Shown here: positions 1 through 8,201 of the stretch, piece by piece
How positions within the stretch are numbered: position 1 is the first letter of the stretch
Layout of the letters: every line of letters begins with the position of its first letter
Assembly (NCBI RefSeq): GCF_003480315.1
Contig: NZ_QUIV01000006.1
Span: forward strand, 7,629-71,628
Source: Clostridium sp. AM33-3
GTDB taxonomy: Bacteria > Bacillota > Clostridia > Lachnospirales > Lachnospiraceae
DNA: 64,000 nucleotides
Direction of reading: 5' to 3'
Notes under the pieces: generated by a model
Database searches by the model: none
Seen by the model: only the letters and a program-made list of their open reading frames with translations
Told to the model about the DNA's origin: nothing
Program-made: the position numbers and the translations under genes

Positions 1-619
1 TGCAGCTTAACATGGGGTCATCTGTCAGCACGGTACCGACTCCCACCATGATTCCCCGATAGCGGTGCCGCTCCTGCTGAACATATGCTCTGGCCTGCTC
101 TCCGGTAACCCACTTCGACGCGCCGGTATAAGCAGCAATCTTTCCATCCATCGTCATGGCATATTTCATAACCACGTAGGGCGTTTTTTTTCGGATGTAA
201 TGAAAAAATACCGGATTCAAACGATCGCATTCCTCTTTCAGCACATGGGTTTCCACTGTGATGCCCCGCTCCCGCAGATACCGGATCCCTTTTCCTGCTA
301 CCAGCGGATTCGGATCATCCGAACCAACGAACACCCTCCGGATCCCGGCCTGCACAATGGCCTCCACACAAGGCGGCTGCTTCCCGTAATGGCAGCATGG
401 CTCCAGCGTTACATACAGATCCGCCCCCTCTGCCGGTTCTGTGCAGGCCATCAGGGCATTTCGTTCTGCATGATATTCACCATATCTGGCATGATAGCCT
501 TCTCCAATGATCTGTCCTTGCTTTACGATCACAGCGCCAACCAGCGGATTTGGACTTGTCCAGCCCTCTCCTTGTTTTGCCAGCTCTATGGCCCGGCGCA
601 TCCATTCATATTCCGTCAA
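1..619 (-). CDS. ribD: Riboflavin biosynthesis deaminase/reductase RibD, 5' part
   Basis: This is the N-terminal 206 codons of the bifunctional enzyme that deaminates and then reduces the first pyrimidine intermediate of riboflavin synthesis; the rest lies beyond the window edge. The deaminase zinc site is visible: H50-A-E52, then the E-P-C-C motif with C75, and C84. The reductase domain begins near residue 150 (V-V-M-K-Y-A-M-T-M-D-G-K). I chose a TTG start at 619 because GGGAGG stands 9 nt upstream and the homology begins at once (M-T-E-Y-E-W-M-R-R-A). Any ATG start would lose conserved residues. The gene follows an FMN riboswitch and its terminator, so FMN should repress it. It probably heads a rib operon leaving the window. 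Confidence 0.95.
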   Translation of the reverse strand, partial: MTEYEWMRRAIELAKQGEGWTSPNPLVGAVIVKQGQIIGEGYHARYGEYHAERNALMACTEPAEGADLYVTLEPCCHYGKQPPCVEAIVQAGIRRVFVGSDDPNPLVAGKGIRYLRERGITVETHVLKEECDRLNPVFFHYIRKKTPYVVMKYAMTMDGKIAAYTGASKWVTGEQARAYVQQERHRYRGIMVGVGTVLTDDPMLSC

Positions 620-661
620 AATTACATGCCTCCCTTTGCAGGTCCCAGGTCCAAAAAAAGA

Positions 662-692
662 AAAAGCTCCGGAATTTGAATTCCAGAGCTTT
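662..692 (-). terminator. Riboswitch-controlled intrinsic terminator before ribD
   Basis: On the minus strand a roughly 12-bp GC/AT stem (AAGCTCTGGAAT pairing with ATTCCGGAGCTT) is followed by a T-rich run (TTTTTCTTTTTTT). It lies between the FMN aptamer and the ribD Shine-Dalgarno site. This fits transcription attenuation as the expression platform. Confidence 0.85.
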
Positions 693-740
693 GATTCTAA
701 CTTGATACGGTACATTCCCACCGGAAATGCACATCGTTTT

Positions 741-848
741 TCTTCTTTCATCCAGACTGTACTGTCGGCTTCGGAATTACACCGAATCATGCCTTGCGGC
801 TCGTGGGCTTTACCACCGGTGGAGAATTTCACTCCGCCCTGAAGACTG
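741..848 (-). promoter_or_regulatory. FMN riboswitch (RFN element)
   Basis: Read on the minus strand, the segment carries the RFN conserved blocks in order: AGGGCGGAGTGAAATTC, CACCGGTGGTAAAGCCC, CGAGCC, then GGTGTAATTCCGAAGCCGAC, AGTCTGGATGAAAGAAGA. The outer helix pairs GTCTTC with GAAGA. Position and orientation directly upstream of ribD confirm the call. Confidence 0.96.
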
Positions 849-867
849 TTTTATTTTGCTGATTTGA

Positions 868-896
868 ATGTTACCACGCAATTTTCAGAAAATCAA
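868..896 (-). promoter_or_regulatory. Promoter for the FMN riboswitch-ribD transcript
   Basis: On the minus strand TTGATT (891-896) and TAACAT (868-873) are separated by 17 bp, about 20 nt before the riboswitch aptamer. Both boxes are acceptable SigA matches. The assignment rests on sequence and position only. Confidence 0.6.
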
Positions 897-956
897 GTAG
901 TTTTTTAAGAATTTTTCTTTTTCACCATTTTTCTTTCCTATCCTGTCATTCAGTGT

Positions 957-972
957 TATAATCTGTTATAAT
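957..972 (+). promoter_or_regulatory. Twin -10 boxes before the M28 peptidase gene
   Basis: TATAAT occurs at 957-962 and again at 967-972, inside a tandem GTTATAATC repeat, 35 to 45 nt before the start codon. No clear -35 box stands 17 bp upstream, so either could be the working box. Confidence 0.45.
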
Positions 973-1005
973 CATTTTGATTGTAAAAACGGAGGTTGCA
1001 CATAC

Positions 1006-3069
1006 ATGAACTTACAGGAATCCATTCTGAAAAACCTTGATATAGATTACTCCTACCGGCTGGCCAAGCGTATGGAGCAGTTTCGCACCAATCCGGTTCT
1101 GGGCTACCGTCCGGCCGGTTCCCGCGCCGAGTTTGAGACCGGTGAAATGCTGAAACAGGAAATGGAAGCCATTGGCCTTTCCGATGTGAGAAAAGATGCC
1201 GTCAAGGTAGATGGCTGGGAATTTAAAAAAGCTGTTCTTTCCTACTCCGGTGAAGATGGTACTCGTCACGAGATCCAGCTTGGCGCTTACCAGACGACGT
1301 TTGTTACCGACGGACCGAAGGAATTTTCCCTGATGTATCTTGGAAAGGGAACCGCTGCTGACTACGAAGGGAAGGATGTCACCGGCAAGCTGGTTCTCGT
1401 AGATATCAACCAGCGCGATGAATGGTGGATCAATTACCCGGTTTACCAGGCACACTTAAAGGGCGCTGCTGCGCTGATCGCTGTGCAGAGCGGCGGCTAC
1501 GGAGAGATCGATGACGAAGCCTTAAATGCCCAGGATATCGCAGGCCCGGAGAATGCACCTGCGTTCTCCATCTCCCGGAAGGACTCCGATCCCTTAAAAG
1601 AGCTTTTGGAGCGCACTGCCGAGATAACCATCACCCTGGATGCAGACAGCCGTGTCACCCGGGACTGTACCACCTACAACATCGTGGGAAGTATTCCCGG
1701 CCGTCATCCGGACCGCATGGTTTTACTGTCTGCCCACTATGATTCTTACTTCAGCGGCTTTCAGGATGACAATACGGCCATTGCCCTGATGTTTGGCATC
1801 GCGAAAGCACTTCTCGCAAGTGGTTTTACACCGAATAATACCATTGTGATCTGCGCCATGGCTGCTGAGGAATGGGGGGTTGTGGATTCCAACTTTGACT
1901 GGTCCACCGGTGCATACGAGCAGGTGTTCACTGCACACCCGGAATGGGTAGGAAAGGTCATTGCTGACTTAAACTTCGAGCTTCCGGCCCTGGCGCACGG
2001 TACCCGCGCACGCATCCGCAGCTGCTACGAATATACACGGTTTCTGGAGGAATACTTATCTGAGCTTCCGGATCTGACCCAGGCATACCCGGAGGAGACC
2101 CGCGTCACGTCCCCGATCGAGACCTGGTCCGATGACTTTTCCATGGCCATTGCCGGCATCCCGTCCATGGTCAACGATTTTACGGGCGGAAGCTTTATGG
2201 AGACTCACTATCACTCTCAGTTTGATAACGATGCCTTTTATGATGAGCAGGTCTACCGGCTTCATCATGAGCTCTTCGCCCTTCTCATCATGGCTCTTGA
2301 CGAAACCTGCGTCATTCCGTTATGCTCCGCTCCGGTCATGAAGCGTGCCCTGGACGGCTACAACGCATCCAGTGAGATTCTCCGTTCCTTCGTTGCCATG
2401 GATCTCATCAGTCCTATGACTCTGGCTTCTCTGGCAGAAAAGATTTCTGACCTGGAAAAAATGCTCTCCGATGCAGCGGATGTTGCGGAAAGCCGTTATG
2501 AATCCCGCAGAAGCTTAAACAGTCATTATCGTGCGCTTCTGGCAGAAGGAAGACAAAAAGAAGCCGAATGCCTGTATCTGGAATCCCGGGAAGCCGAAAA
2601 AGAAGCTCTTCGCCGTTTCAAATACGCCCAGGATGAGCTGGTACGCATTGACTGGTACGGCAATGTCCACTACCCGCATGAAATCCTGCTGCAGAACATC
2701 CGCCTGATCGGCGGTGCCATTGCCAACTTAAAGGAGCAGAACCTCTCTTCTGCCCTGCGAAAGCTCTATCAGGTAGACAACAATGCCTACGCTTTCATGT
2801 TTGATGAAGAGGTTTACAACCATTTCACCGACTATGTGTTAAATCAGCCGCAGGACCGCCTGAAATGGGGATACCGGCGTCTGATGCCGCACGAGAATAT
2901 CTATGCTCTGGTGAAGGACCTGCTTCAGAAAAAAGAAGAAGAGCCAGACGAGATTTCGCTCTCCGGTGAGATCAGTCATCTGACCAGGATTTTCCAGGAT
3001 CAGTGCCGCCTGCTGCTGCAGACCACCGATCAGATCCAGAGTCTGGTGCATGACCAGTTTCTGATCTGA
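1006..3069 (+). CDS. M28-family zinc aminopeptidase with PA domain
   Basis: A 687-residue metallopeptidase likely releasing amino acids from peptides in the cytoplasm, as there is no signal peptide. A protease-associated (PA) region spans about residues 85-215 and interrupts the fold, as in other M28 members. The di-zinc site is complete: H244-Y-D246, D254-D255, E288-E289, D321 and H401/H403. The C-terminal 250 residues are helical and charged and resemble the dimerisation tails of larger M28 proteins; I cannot name that part. GGAGG lies 10 nt before the ATG. The GNAT gene follows 61 nt later, probably on the same transcript. Substrate is unknown. Confidence 0.88.
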   Translation: MNLQESILKNLDIDYSYRLAKRMEQFRTNPVLGYRPAGSRAEFETGEMLKQEMEAIGLSDVRKDAVKVDGWEFKKAVLSYSGEDGTRHEIQLGAYQTTFVTDGPKEFSLMYLGKGTAADYEGKDVTGKLVLVDINQRDEWWINYPVYQAHLKGAAALIAVQSGGYGEIDDEALNAQDIAGPENAPAFSISRKDSDPLKELLERTAEITITLDADSRVTRDCTTYNIVGSIPGRHPDRMVLLSAHYDSYFSGFQDDNTAIALMFGIAKALLASGFTPNNTIVICAMAAEEWGVVDSNFDWSTGAYEQVFTAHPEWVGKVIADLNFELPALAHGTRARIRSCYEYTRFLEEYLSELPDLTQAYPEETRVTSPIETWSDDFSMAIAGIPSMVNDFTGGSFMETHYHSQFDNDAFYDEQVYRLHHELFALLIMALDETCVIPLCSAPVMKRALDGYNASSEILRSFVAMDLISPMTLASLAEKISDLEKMLSDAADVAESRYESRRSLNSHYRALLAEGRQKEAECLYLESREAEKEALRRFKYAQDELVRIDWYGNVHYPHEILLQNIRLIGGAIANLKEQNLSSALRKLYQVDNNAYAFMFDEEVYNHFTDYVLNQPQDRLKWGYRRLMPHENIYALVKDLLQKKEEEPDEISLSGEISHLTRIFQDQCRLLLQTTDQIQSLVHDQFLI

Positions 3070-3104
3070 GTTTTTACCAACAATATCATGAAATACAGAA
3101 AGGA

Positions 3105-3122
3105 CAGACGAAGCTTCGTCTG
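3105..3122 (+). repeat. Perfect 18-bp palindrome between Shine-Dalgarno and start codon
   Basis: CAGACGAAGCTTCGTCTG can fold as a 7-bp stem with an AGCT loop in the mRNA. It sits between AGAAAGGA (3097-3104) and the GNAT start codon (3131). Unfolded spacing is 26 nt, too long; excluding the hairpin it is 8 nt, ideal. Confidence 0.8.
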
Positions 3123-3130
3123 AACATACT

Positions 3131-3766
3131 ATGGAAAGTGATAAACTATACCGCGTACAGCGTGAAGATCTGCCAAAGCTGGAGCAGCTTTTGTATGCCT
3201 GCTTCAAACACGACCCGCTCTATGAGACTCTGATTCCGGATCCTGAAGTCCGTGAGCGCCTTATGCCGGAGCTTTTTCACTGCGATATGGATGAATTTTA
3301 CGAAACCTGCGAGATTTTCTCCGACTGTGCAGACTTAAACGGAATACTGGTTGTCTCTGACGAGGCCGAGCCCTACAACATTTTCCAGTTCTATTTTGCA
3401 GAAGCCCGGGCCACGCTCCAGACCGACACCTACCTCATCAGGGAGGATCACACCCTGAGAACCTTTCACAACTTTTTAAAGGGCGTGGACTATTTAAATT
3501 CCAGCTGGACAGACCAGCTGCACCAGAACCAGCGTCTCCATATCATCTATCTTGCGGTAGATCCTAAGATGCAGCATCATGGCATTGCCGCCCGGCTGAT
3601 GCAGGAAGCCATCGACTATGCTGACTCTCACCGCATGATGATCTCCCTGGAGACCCACAACGAAAAGAACGTAGAATTCTATCAAAACCTTGGCTTTAAA
3701 GTCTATGGAATCATGAAGCAGAATTTCCCGCTCAAGCAATACTGTATGATCCGGGAAATTCAGTAA
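3131..3766 (+). CDS. GNAT-family N-acetyltransferase
   Basis: A 211-residue acetyl-CoA-dependent acyltransferase of unknown substrate. The GNAT core is in the C-terminal half: the beta-4 strand L-A-V-D-P, a degenerate pyrophosphate loop (M-Q-H-H-G-I-A-A-R-L-M near residues 148-158) and the closing E-T-H-N-E-K-N-V-E-F-Y-Q-N-L-G-F motif. The N-terminal 110 residues are less conserved. The start is the first ATG of the frame; its Shine-Dalgarno site lies beyond a hairpin (3105-3122), which may tune translation. A bidirectional terminator follows the stop codon. The gene probably shares a transcript with the M28 peptidase. Confidence 0.88.
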   Translation: MESDKLYRVQREDLPKLEQLLYACFKHDPLYETLIPDPEVRERLMPELFHCDMDEFYETCEIFSDCADLNGILVVSDEAEPYNIFQFYFAEARATLQTDTYLIREDHTLRTFHNFLKGVDYLNSSWTDQLHQNQRLHIIYLAVDPKMQHHGIAARLMQEAIDYADSHRMMISLETHNEKNVEFYQNLGFKVYGIMKQNFPLKQYCMIREIQ

Positions 3767-3773
3767 CAGAAAG

Positions 3774-3809
3774 AAAAGGGACAATCCGCTTCATTGGACT
3801 GTCCCTTTT
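3774..3809. terminator. Bidirectional terminator between GNAT gene and mtgA
   Basis: AAAAGGGACA (3774-3783) pairs with TGTCCCTTTT (3800-3809), with further pairing inside. A-rich and T-rich flanks allow it to serve both convergent genes. Confidence 0.85.
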
Positions 3810-3821
3810 CCTTTTGTTTTC

Positions 3822-4541
3822 TTAATTCATCGCCACCAGTTCTGCGCTCATCAGTGTGGTATCTTCCTTCGTGAGATAACCGCAGGCTTCCATTCGGCTT
3901 ATAACCTTCTTCTGACGTTTTTCGGCCAATGCCAGATTTTTGCTCGGTGCGTATTTGGATGGGGCGTTTGGTACGCCTGCCAGAAGCGTGCACTCATAAT
4001 CATTCATCTTTGCTGCCGGTTTTCCGAAGTATCCTTCGCTGGCTTCTCCGACATTGTAGTATCCGTCTCCAAAGTAAATGCTGTTTACATAGAGTTCAAG
4101 AATCTCATCCTTAGTATAGTTCCGTTCCAGTTCCAGTGCCAGAAAAACCTCAGCTGCTTTGCGGTTCATGGTCTTTTCCTGGGAAAAGTACAGATTTTTT
4201 GCAAGCTGCTGTGTGATGGTGCTGCCGCCCTCTACATAGCGTCCTGCTTTTATATCATTGACCAAAGCCCGGCCGATCGCGATCAGATCCAGGCCGAAAT
4301 GCTCGTAAAAGCGGTGATCCTCCACCGATACCACAGCCTGCACATAAGTCTCCGGCATCTCTTCCAGGGAAGTAAAACTCTCCCGGCTGCGGATCTCGTT
4401 TACCTTTTCCTCCAGGCTTACAGTCTGTACTGCATTTTTATATAATCCATAGCCCTCTCCGGCTAAAGAAAATCCACAGCCTGCCATGACCGTGCATGCA
4501 AATGCAAATACCCATCTGGCAATTCGTTTTCCTCTCATCAT
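3822..4541 (-). CDS. mtgA: Monofunctional peptidoglycan glycosyltransferase (GT51)
   Basis: A 239-residue enzyme that polymerises lipid II into glycan strands at the outer membrane face. GT51 motifs are in order: V-E-D-H-R-F-Y-E-H-F-G with the first catalytic Glu, G-G-S-T-I-T-Q-Q-L-A-K-N, R-K-A-A-E-V-F-L-A-L-E-L-E-R and K-D-E-I-L-E-L-Y-V-N. No transpeptidase domain follows. The N-terminus is basic, then hydrophobic, and ends in M-A-G-C, which resembles a lipobox; the protein could be lipid-anchored rather than held by a transmembrane helix. GAGGAGG stands close before ATG 4541. A long inverted repeat and three phased direct repeats precede the gene, implying regulated expression. Confidence 0.93.
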   Translation of the reverse strand: MMRGKRIARWVFAFACTVMAGCGFSLAGEGYGLYKNAVQTVSLEEKVNEIRSRESFTSLEEMPETYVQAVVSVEDHRFYEHFGLDLIAIGRALVNDIKAGRYVEGGSTITQQLAKNLYFSQEKTMNRKAAEVFLALELERNYTKDEILELYVNSIYFGDGYYNVGEASEGYFGKPAAKMNDYECTLLAGVPNAPSKYAPSKNLALAEKRQKKVISRMEACGYLTKEDTTLMSAELVAMN

Positions 4542-4545
4542 AATG

Positions 4546-4622
4546 TAAGCCTCCTCTTTCGTGCTGTCTGAATTCTGTCATCGTTTTCTTATGATAGAAT
4601 TCTAGCACAAAGAGGAGGCTTA
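4546..4622 (-). repeat. 77-nt inverted repeat containing the mtgA ribosome binding site
   Basis: A perfect 14-bp arm (4546-4559) pairs with 4609-4622, and the stem continues inward with mismatches through GTGCT and GAATTCT to about 4580/4590. In minus-strand RNA the arm near mtgA holds GAGGAGG, so folding would hide the ribosome binding site. Confidence 0.8.
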
Positions 4623-4644
4623 AGACTTTACCGTTCTCTTAGCG

Positions 4645-4692
4645 ATTCTGACACTATTTCTACAATTCTGACGAGAATTGGAAGATTCTGAC
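4645..4692. repeat. Three ATTCTGAC direct repeats phased at 20 bp
   Basis: ATTCTGAC begins at 4645, 4665 and 4685, each spaced exactly 20 bp (about two helical turns). On the minus strand the copies read GTCAGAAT. The last copy overlaps the expected -35 position of a weak mtgA promoter with a possible -10 TAAAGT at 4625-4630. This is the layout of activator sites. Confidence 0.75.
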
Positions 4693-4755
4693 AAATTTCT
4701 TACAGACCGTCAAAAGAACCTTATGGTTTCGGACACAGAATAAACACGATTTTCA

Positions 4756-5322
4756 TTATGCGCCAATGAGCAGGGCCGTCAGAACCTTCATGACTCCGGC
4801 CAGCACCATGACCAGGATCGGATTCATCTTTCCCTTCTGCAGCAGCACTACACAGATCACAAAGATTCCCACCATGATCCAGTTGGTTCCCCAAGCAGTA
4901 ATCTGCGCGCTGTTTTCCCAGAAGGCATTGGTCAAAATGGCAATGCCCGCAGAGCCGATCAGGGCGACCACCGCAGGTCTTAAGGAGGCCAGCACGCCTT
5001 GCAGCAGTGACATGTTCCGGTATTTGAGATACAGCTTCGCGATCAGCGTAACGATGACGCAGGAAGGCAGAATACATCCGAATGTTGCTGCGAGAGCTCC
5101 AGGTACACCGGCAATCTTCGTTCCGACAAAGGTGGCAGAGTTCACTGCAATAGGACCGGGTGTCATCTGGGAAATCGTGATGAGATCCGTAAATTCCGCC
5201 ATGGTCAGCCACTGATGCCCGTTCACTACCTGTCCCTGTATAAGAGGCATGGCCGCATAGCCGCCTCCAAAGCTGAACATGCCAATCTGGAGAAAGCTGA
5301 TAAAAAGCTTAAGATAGATCAT
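4756..5322 (-). CDS. Chromate-type transporter, second half-size subunit
   Basis: A 188-residue membrane protein with one chromate-transporter (CHR) domain. It shows F-S-F-G-G-G-Y-A-A-M-P-L near residues 16-27 and T-P-G-P-I-A-V-N, followed by four to five hydrophobic segments. Its partner ends 1 nt before its start (TAA immediately followed by ATG). Such pairs of half-size CHR proteins replace the long, two-domain ChrA found in Proteobacteria. The family was named for chromate efflux, but the physiological anion in gut or soil clostridia is unproven. It is the last gene of the exporter-nrdG-chr run. Confidence 0.88.
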   Translation of the reverse strand: MIYLKLFISFLQIGMFSFGGGYAAMPLIQGQVVNGHQWLTMAEFTDLITISQMTPGPIAVNSATFVGTKIAGVPGALAATFGCILPSCVIVTLIAKLYLKYRNMSLLQGVLASLRPAVVALIGSAGIAILTNAFWENSAQITAWGTNWIMVGIFVICVVLLQKGKMNPILVMVLAGVMKVLTALLIGA

Positions 5323-5901
5323 TTATGCAGTCTCCTTTCCGGTAAGGAGGGTCCGCGCGACGCCAAGAAGGCCGCAGGCAATCACCACGAAAATGACATT
5401 GACCCGGAAGATACAGGATGCAGCAAAGGCACAGACCATAATAAGGATAGATGTCTTGTTCCTTCCATGAACAATACCGGCTCCCATCTCATAGGTAACC
5501 GACGCGATGACTGCTCCTACTCCGGACTGCATGCCCTGCAGCATCTGACTCACAATGAAATTGTCTTTTATCAGATTGTAAAAAACCGAGATTGCAGAAA
5601 TGATCAGAAACGGCGGAATAATGGTTCCAAGAATTGCAATCACCGTTCCGGCCATTCCGGCCAGCTTATATCCCACCACGATGGCCCCGTTGACCGCAAT
5701 GGCTCCCGGAGAGGACTGGGCGATCGCGACCAGATCCAGCATCTCCTCATTCTCGATCCAGTGATATTCATCTACAAATTTTTTCTTCAGAAGCGAAACG
5801 ATCACATAACCGCCGCCAAAGGTAAAAGCACTCAGGTAGAGCGTGGAGACAAACAGCTTCCACAACACCCTTCTCTTGTTTTCCATCTTTGATACTTCCA
5901 T
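5323..5901 (-). CDS. Chromate-type transporter, first half-size subunit
   Basis: A 192-residue CHR-domain membrane protein with F-T-F-G-G-G-Y-V-I-V and S-S-P-G-A-I-A-V-N, homologous to the following gene product. The two probably assemble as an antiparallel pair. The ATG at 5901 overlaps the nrdG stop codon (TAATG), so translation is likely coupled to nrdG. A second in-frame ATG at 5886 is possible. Substrate beyond the family name is not visible. Confidence 0.87.
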   Translation of the reverse strand: MEVSKMENKRRVLWKLFVSTLYLSAFTFGGGYVIVSLLKKKFVDEYHWIENEEMLDLVAIAQSSPGAIAVNGAIVVGYKLAGMAGTVIAILGTIIPPFLIISAISVFYNLIKDNFIVSQMLQGMQSGVGAVIASVTYEMGAGIVHGRNKTSILIMVCAFAASCIFRVNVIFVVIACGLLGVARTLLTGKETA

Positions 5902-6428
5902 TATCGATATTGCTCCATCCAGACTGCCTTCCCGGCTGCAAGGGAGCGCGCCACATCCAGGATCCGCTGGTTTTCGGAGCCGCGGAATTTCAGGCTTAAA
6001 TTCTTTAAATCTTCCACAAATTTTCCATCTACCAGAACATCCAGAAGCGGCACCAGCTCCCGTGTTACCTCCGATTCCTTCATCATGCGTCCCAGAATGT
6101 CCTTCTCGAAATCATATCCGGAAAAGCACCAGATCGTTTTTTGGGGAAAACGCTTTTTCAGTTCTTTTAAAAACGGCAGCAGCCCAGCCTGGTTCTCCGG
6201 CTCCATAGGCTCCCCGCCAAGCAGGGTAATGCCTTCCATGTAGTCGTGATCCAGAGCGGAAAAGATCTTCTGCCAGACCTCTTCCGTAAACGGTTCACCG
6301 TACTCAAAATCCCATGCCTGAGCATTGAAACAGCCCTTGCAGTGATGTCTGCAGCCGCTCACAAAAAGCGACACCCGCACACCCGGACCATTGGCAATGT
6401 CTACCGGCTTGATGGTTGCGTAATTCAT
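5901..6428 (-). CDS. nrdG: Anaerobic ribonucleotide reductase activating protein
   Basis: A 175-residue radical-SAM activase that installs the glycyl radical on the class III reductase NrdD. The C-x3-C-x2-C iron-sulfur motif is C-R-H-H-C-K-G-C near residue 26, after the V-D-I-A-N-G-P-G-V-R-V-S-L-F segment typical of NrdG. The L-L-G-G-E-P SAM-binding motif follows. Length matches the family. The start lies 17 nt after an ABC exporter gene and the stop overlaps the CHR subunit. nrdD is not adjacent, which is unusual because nrdD-nrdG pairs are common. Confidence 0.95.
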   Translation of the reverse strand: MNYATIKPVDIANGPGVRVSLFVSGCRHHCKGCFNAQAWDFEYGEPFTEEVWQKIFSALDHDYMEGITLLGGEPMEPENQAGLLPFLKELKKRFPQKTIWCFSGYDFEKDILGRMMKESEVTRELVPLLDVLVDGKFVEDLKNLSLKFRGSENQRILDVARSLAAGKAVWMEQYR

Positions 6429-6445
6429 AATTCCAACACTCCTTA

Positions 6446-8200
6446 TTATCCCGCGAACTGGCTGTTATACAGGTTCGCGTAAAATCCGTTCTGTGCCAGC
6501 AGGGTCTCATGGGTTCCCTGCTCAATGATATGGCCATCCTTCATCACCAGGATCACATCGGCCTCACGGATAGTAGAAAGACGATGTGCAACAATAAAGC
6601 TGGTACGGCCTTTCATCATGGCAGCGAAAGCCTTCTGGATACGGATCTCGGTGCGGGTATCGATGGAAGAGGTTGCCTCATCGAGGATCAGCATCGGAGG
6701 CAGGCACAGCATGACGCGGGCAATGCAGAGAAGCTGCTTCTGCCCCTGGGAAAGATTGCCACCATCCTCGGAGATCACCGTGTCATATCCATCCGGCATA
6801 CGCTTGATAAAGCTGTGGGCATGCGCCTCCTTTGCCGCCCGGATGACCTCCTCCTCGGTCGCGTCCGGCTTGCCGTAGGCAATATTCTCCCGGATGGTTC
6901 CGGCCTTTAACCAGGTTTCCTGCAGAACCATTCCATAATTGGTGCGCAGACTCTTTCTTGTAACGTGGCGGATATCTTCACCGGACACCCTGATAGAACC
7001 GCTTACTACATCGTAGAAACGCATCAGCAGATTGATCATGGTGGTCTTGCCGCAGCCGGTCGGTCCGACAATGGCAATGCGCTGTCCTGGCTTTACATCC
7101 AGGTTTAAATCCTCGATCAGGGAAGTATCCGGAGTGTAGGAGAAATTTACATGCTCCAGCTTTACACTGCCGTCCACGTTCTGAAGATTGACTGCGTCGG
7201 CATCCTCCGGGGTAAACGGCGGCTCGTCGATCAGCTCAAATACCCGTGCCGCGCAGGCCAGGGCATTCTGCAGCTCGGTCACAACGCCGGAAATCTCATT
7301 GAAAGGCTTTGTGTACTGGTTCGCATAGCTTAAGAACGCAGAAAGCTGTCCCACGGTAAGCAGTCCGCGGATGGCAGCGAAAGCACCGGCGACACCGACG
7401 CTGGCGTATACCATACTGTTGACGAAACGGGTGGCCGGGTTGGTGATCGAAGAGAAAAAGATCGCACGCAGGCTGTAGCCCTGAAGGCGTCCGTTGATCT
7501 CCTCAAAGCGCTTCTGCGCCTCATCCTGATAGCCAAAGGCCTGTACTACTTTTTCATTTCCCACCATTTCATCTACCAGGGAAGTCAGTTCACCCCTGGT
7601 CTGGGACTGAAGCCTGAACATGGAATAGGTTTTCTTTGCGATAAAGCTTGCCACAAACAGGGAAAGCGGAGTCACGCACACCACCACAAGCGTAATGAAC
7701 GGATTCACCACCAGCATGAATCCCAGGGTTCCGAGAATCGTCAGGACACCGGTAAAGAGCTGGGTAAAGCCCATCAGCAGTCCCTCGGAGAACTGGTCAA
7801 TATCTGCGATGATACGGCTGATGATATCGCCGTACTGGTGGGAATCAATGTAGCTCAGCGGAAGAATCTCCAGATGGTTGAAGGCCTTCGTTCGGATGTC
7901 CTTTACCACCCGGTAGGTGATCTGGTTGTTGATATGGTTCATGAGCCACTGGGCAAGCGCCGTAACGACGATCACGACCGCAATTTTGCGAAGGATCGCA
8001 AGCAGTCCGTTAAAATCCACATTGCCGGGACCCAGGATCAGGTCGACACCCTCTCCCACCAGGATCGGCGCGTAAAGGGTGGTTGCCACGGTCACGGCAG
8101 CCAGGATCAGGGAGAGAACTACGAGCCATTTGTAGCTTCCAATATAGTTCAGGATCCGCTTTAAGGTTGATTTATGTTTTTCAATCTCAAGTTTTGCCAC
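6446..8200 (-). CDS. ABC exporter half, subunit with intact catalytic residues
   Basis: A 584-residue six-helix ABC exporter half. Walker A G-P-T-G-C-G-K-T-T, Walker B L-I-L-D-E with the catalytic Glu, and the H-loop I-V-A-H-R are canonical, but the signature is L-S-Q-G-Q rather than L-S-G-G-Q. I chose GTG 8200 because AGGAGG precedes it by about 9 nt and the upstream gene stops at 8202; the longer open frame would overlap that gene. Together with the upstream gene it should form a heterodimeric exporter with one working and one degenerate ATP site, as known for TM287/TM288. Substrate (drug, peptide or lipid) is unknown. Confidence 0.93.
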   Translation of the reverse strand: MAKLEIEKHKSTLKRILNYIGSYKWLVVLSLILAAVTVATTLYAPILVGEGVDLILGPGNVDFNGLLAILRKIAVVIVVTALAQWLMNHINNQITYRVVKDIRTKAFNHLEILPLSYIDSHQYGDIISRIIADIDQFSEGLLMGFTQLFTGVLTILGTLGFMLVVNPFITLVVVCVTPLSLFVASFIAKKTYSMFRLQSQTRGELTSLVDEMVGNEKVVQAFGYQDEAQKRFEEINGRLQGYSLRAIFFSSITNPATRFVNSMVYASVGVAGAFAAIRGLLTVGQLSAFLSYANQYTKPFNEISGVVTELQNALACAARVFELIDEPPFTPEDADAVNLQNVDGSVKLEHVNFSYTPDTSLIEDLNLDVKPGQRIAIVGPTGCGKTTMINLLMRFYDVVSGSIRVSGEDIRHVTRKSLRTNYGMVLQETWLKAGTIRENIAYGKPDATEEEVIRAAKEAHAHSFIKRMPDGYDTVISEDGGNLSQGQKQLLCIARVMLCLPPMLILDEATSSIDTRTEIRIQKAFAAMMKGRTSFIVAHRLSTIREADVILVMKDGHIIEQGTHETLLAQNGFYANLYNSQFAG

Positions 8201-8201
8201 T

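Noticed and set aside
65..679. Plus-strand open frame of 204 codons over ribD
   Set aside because: It is antisense to clear RibD homology and to the FMN riboswitch terminator; its translation has no recognisable domain.
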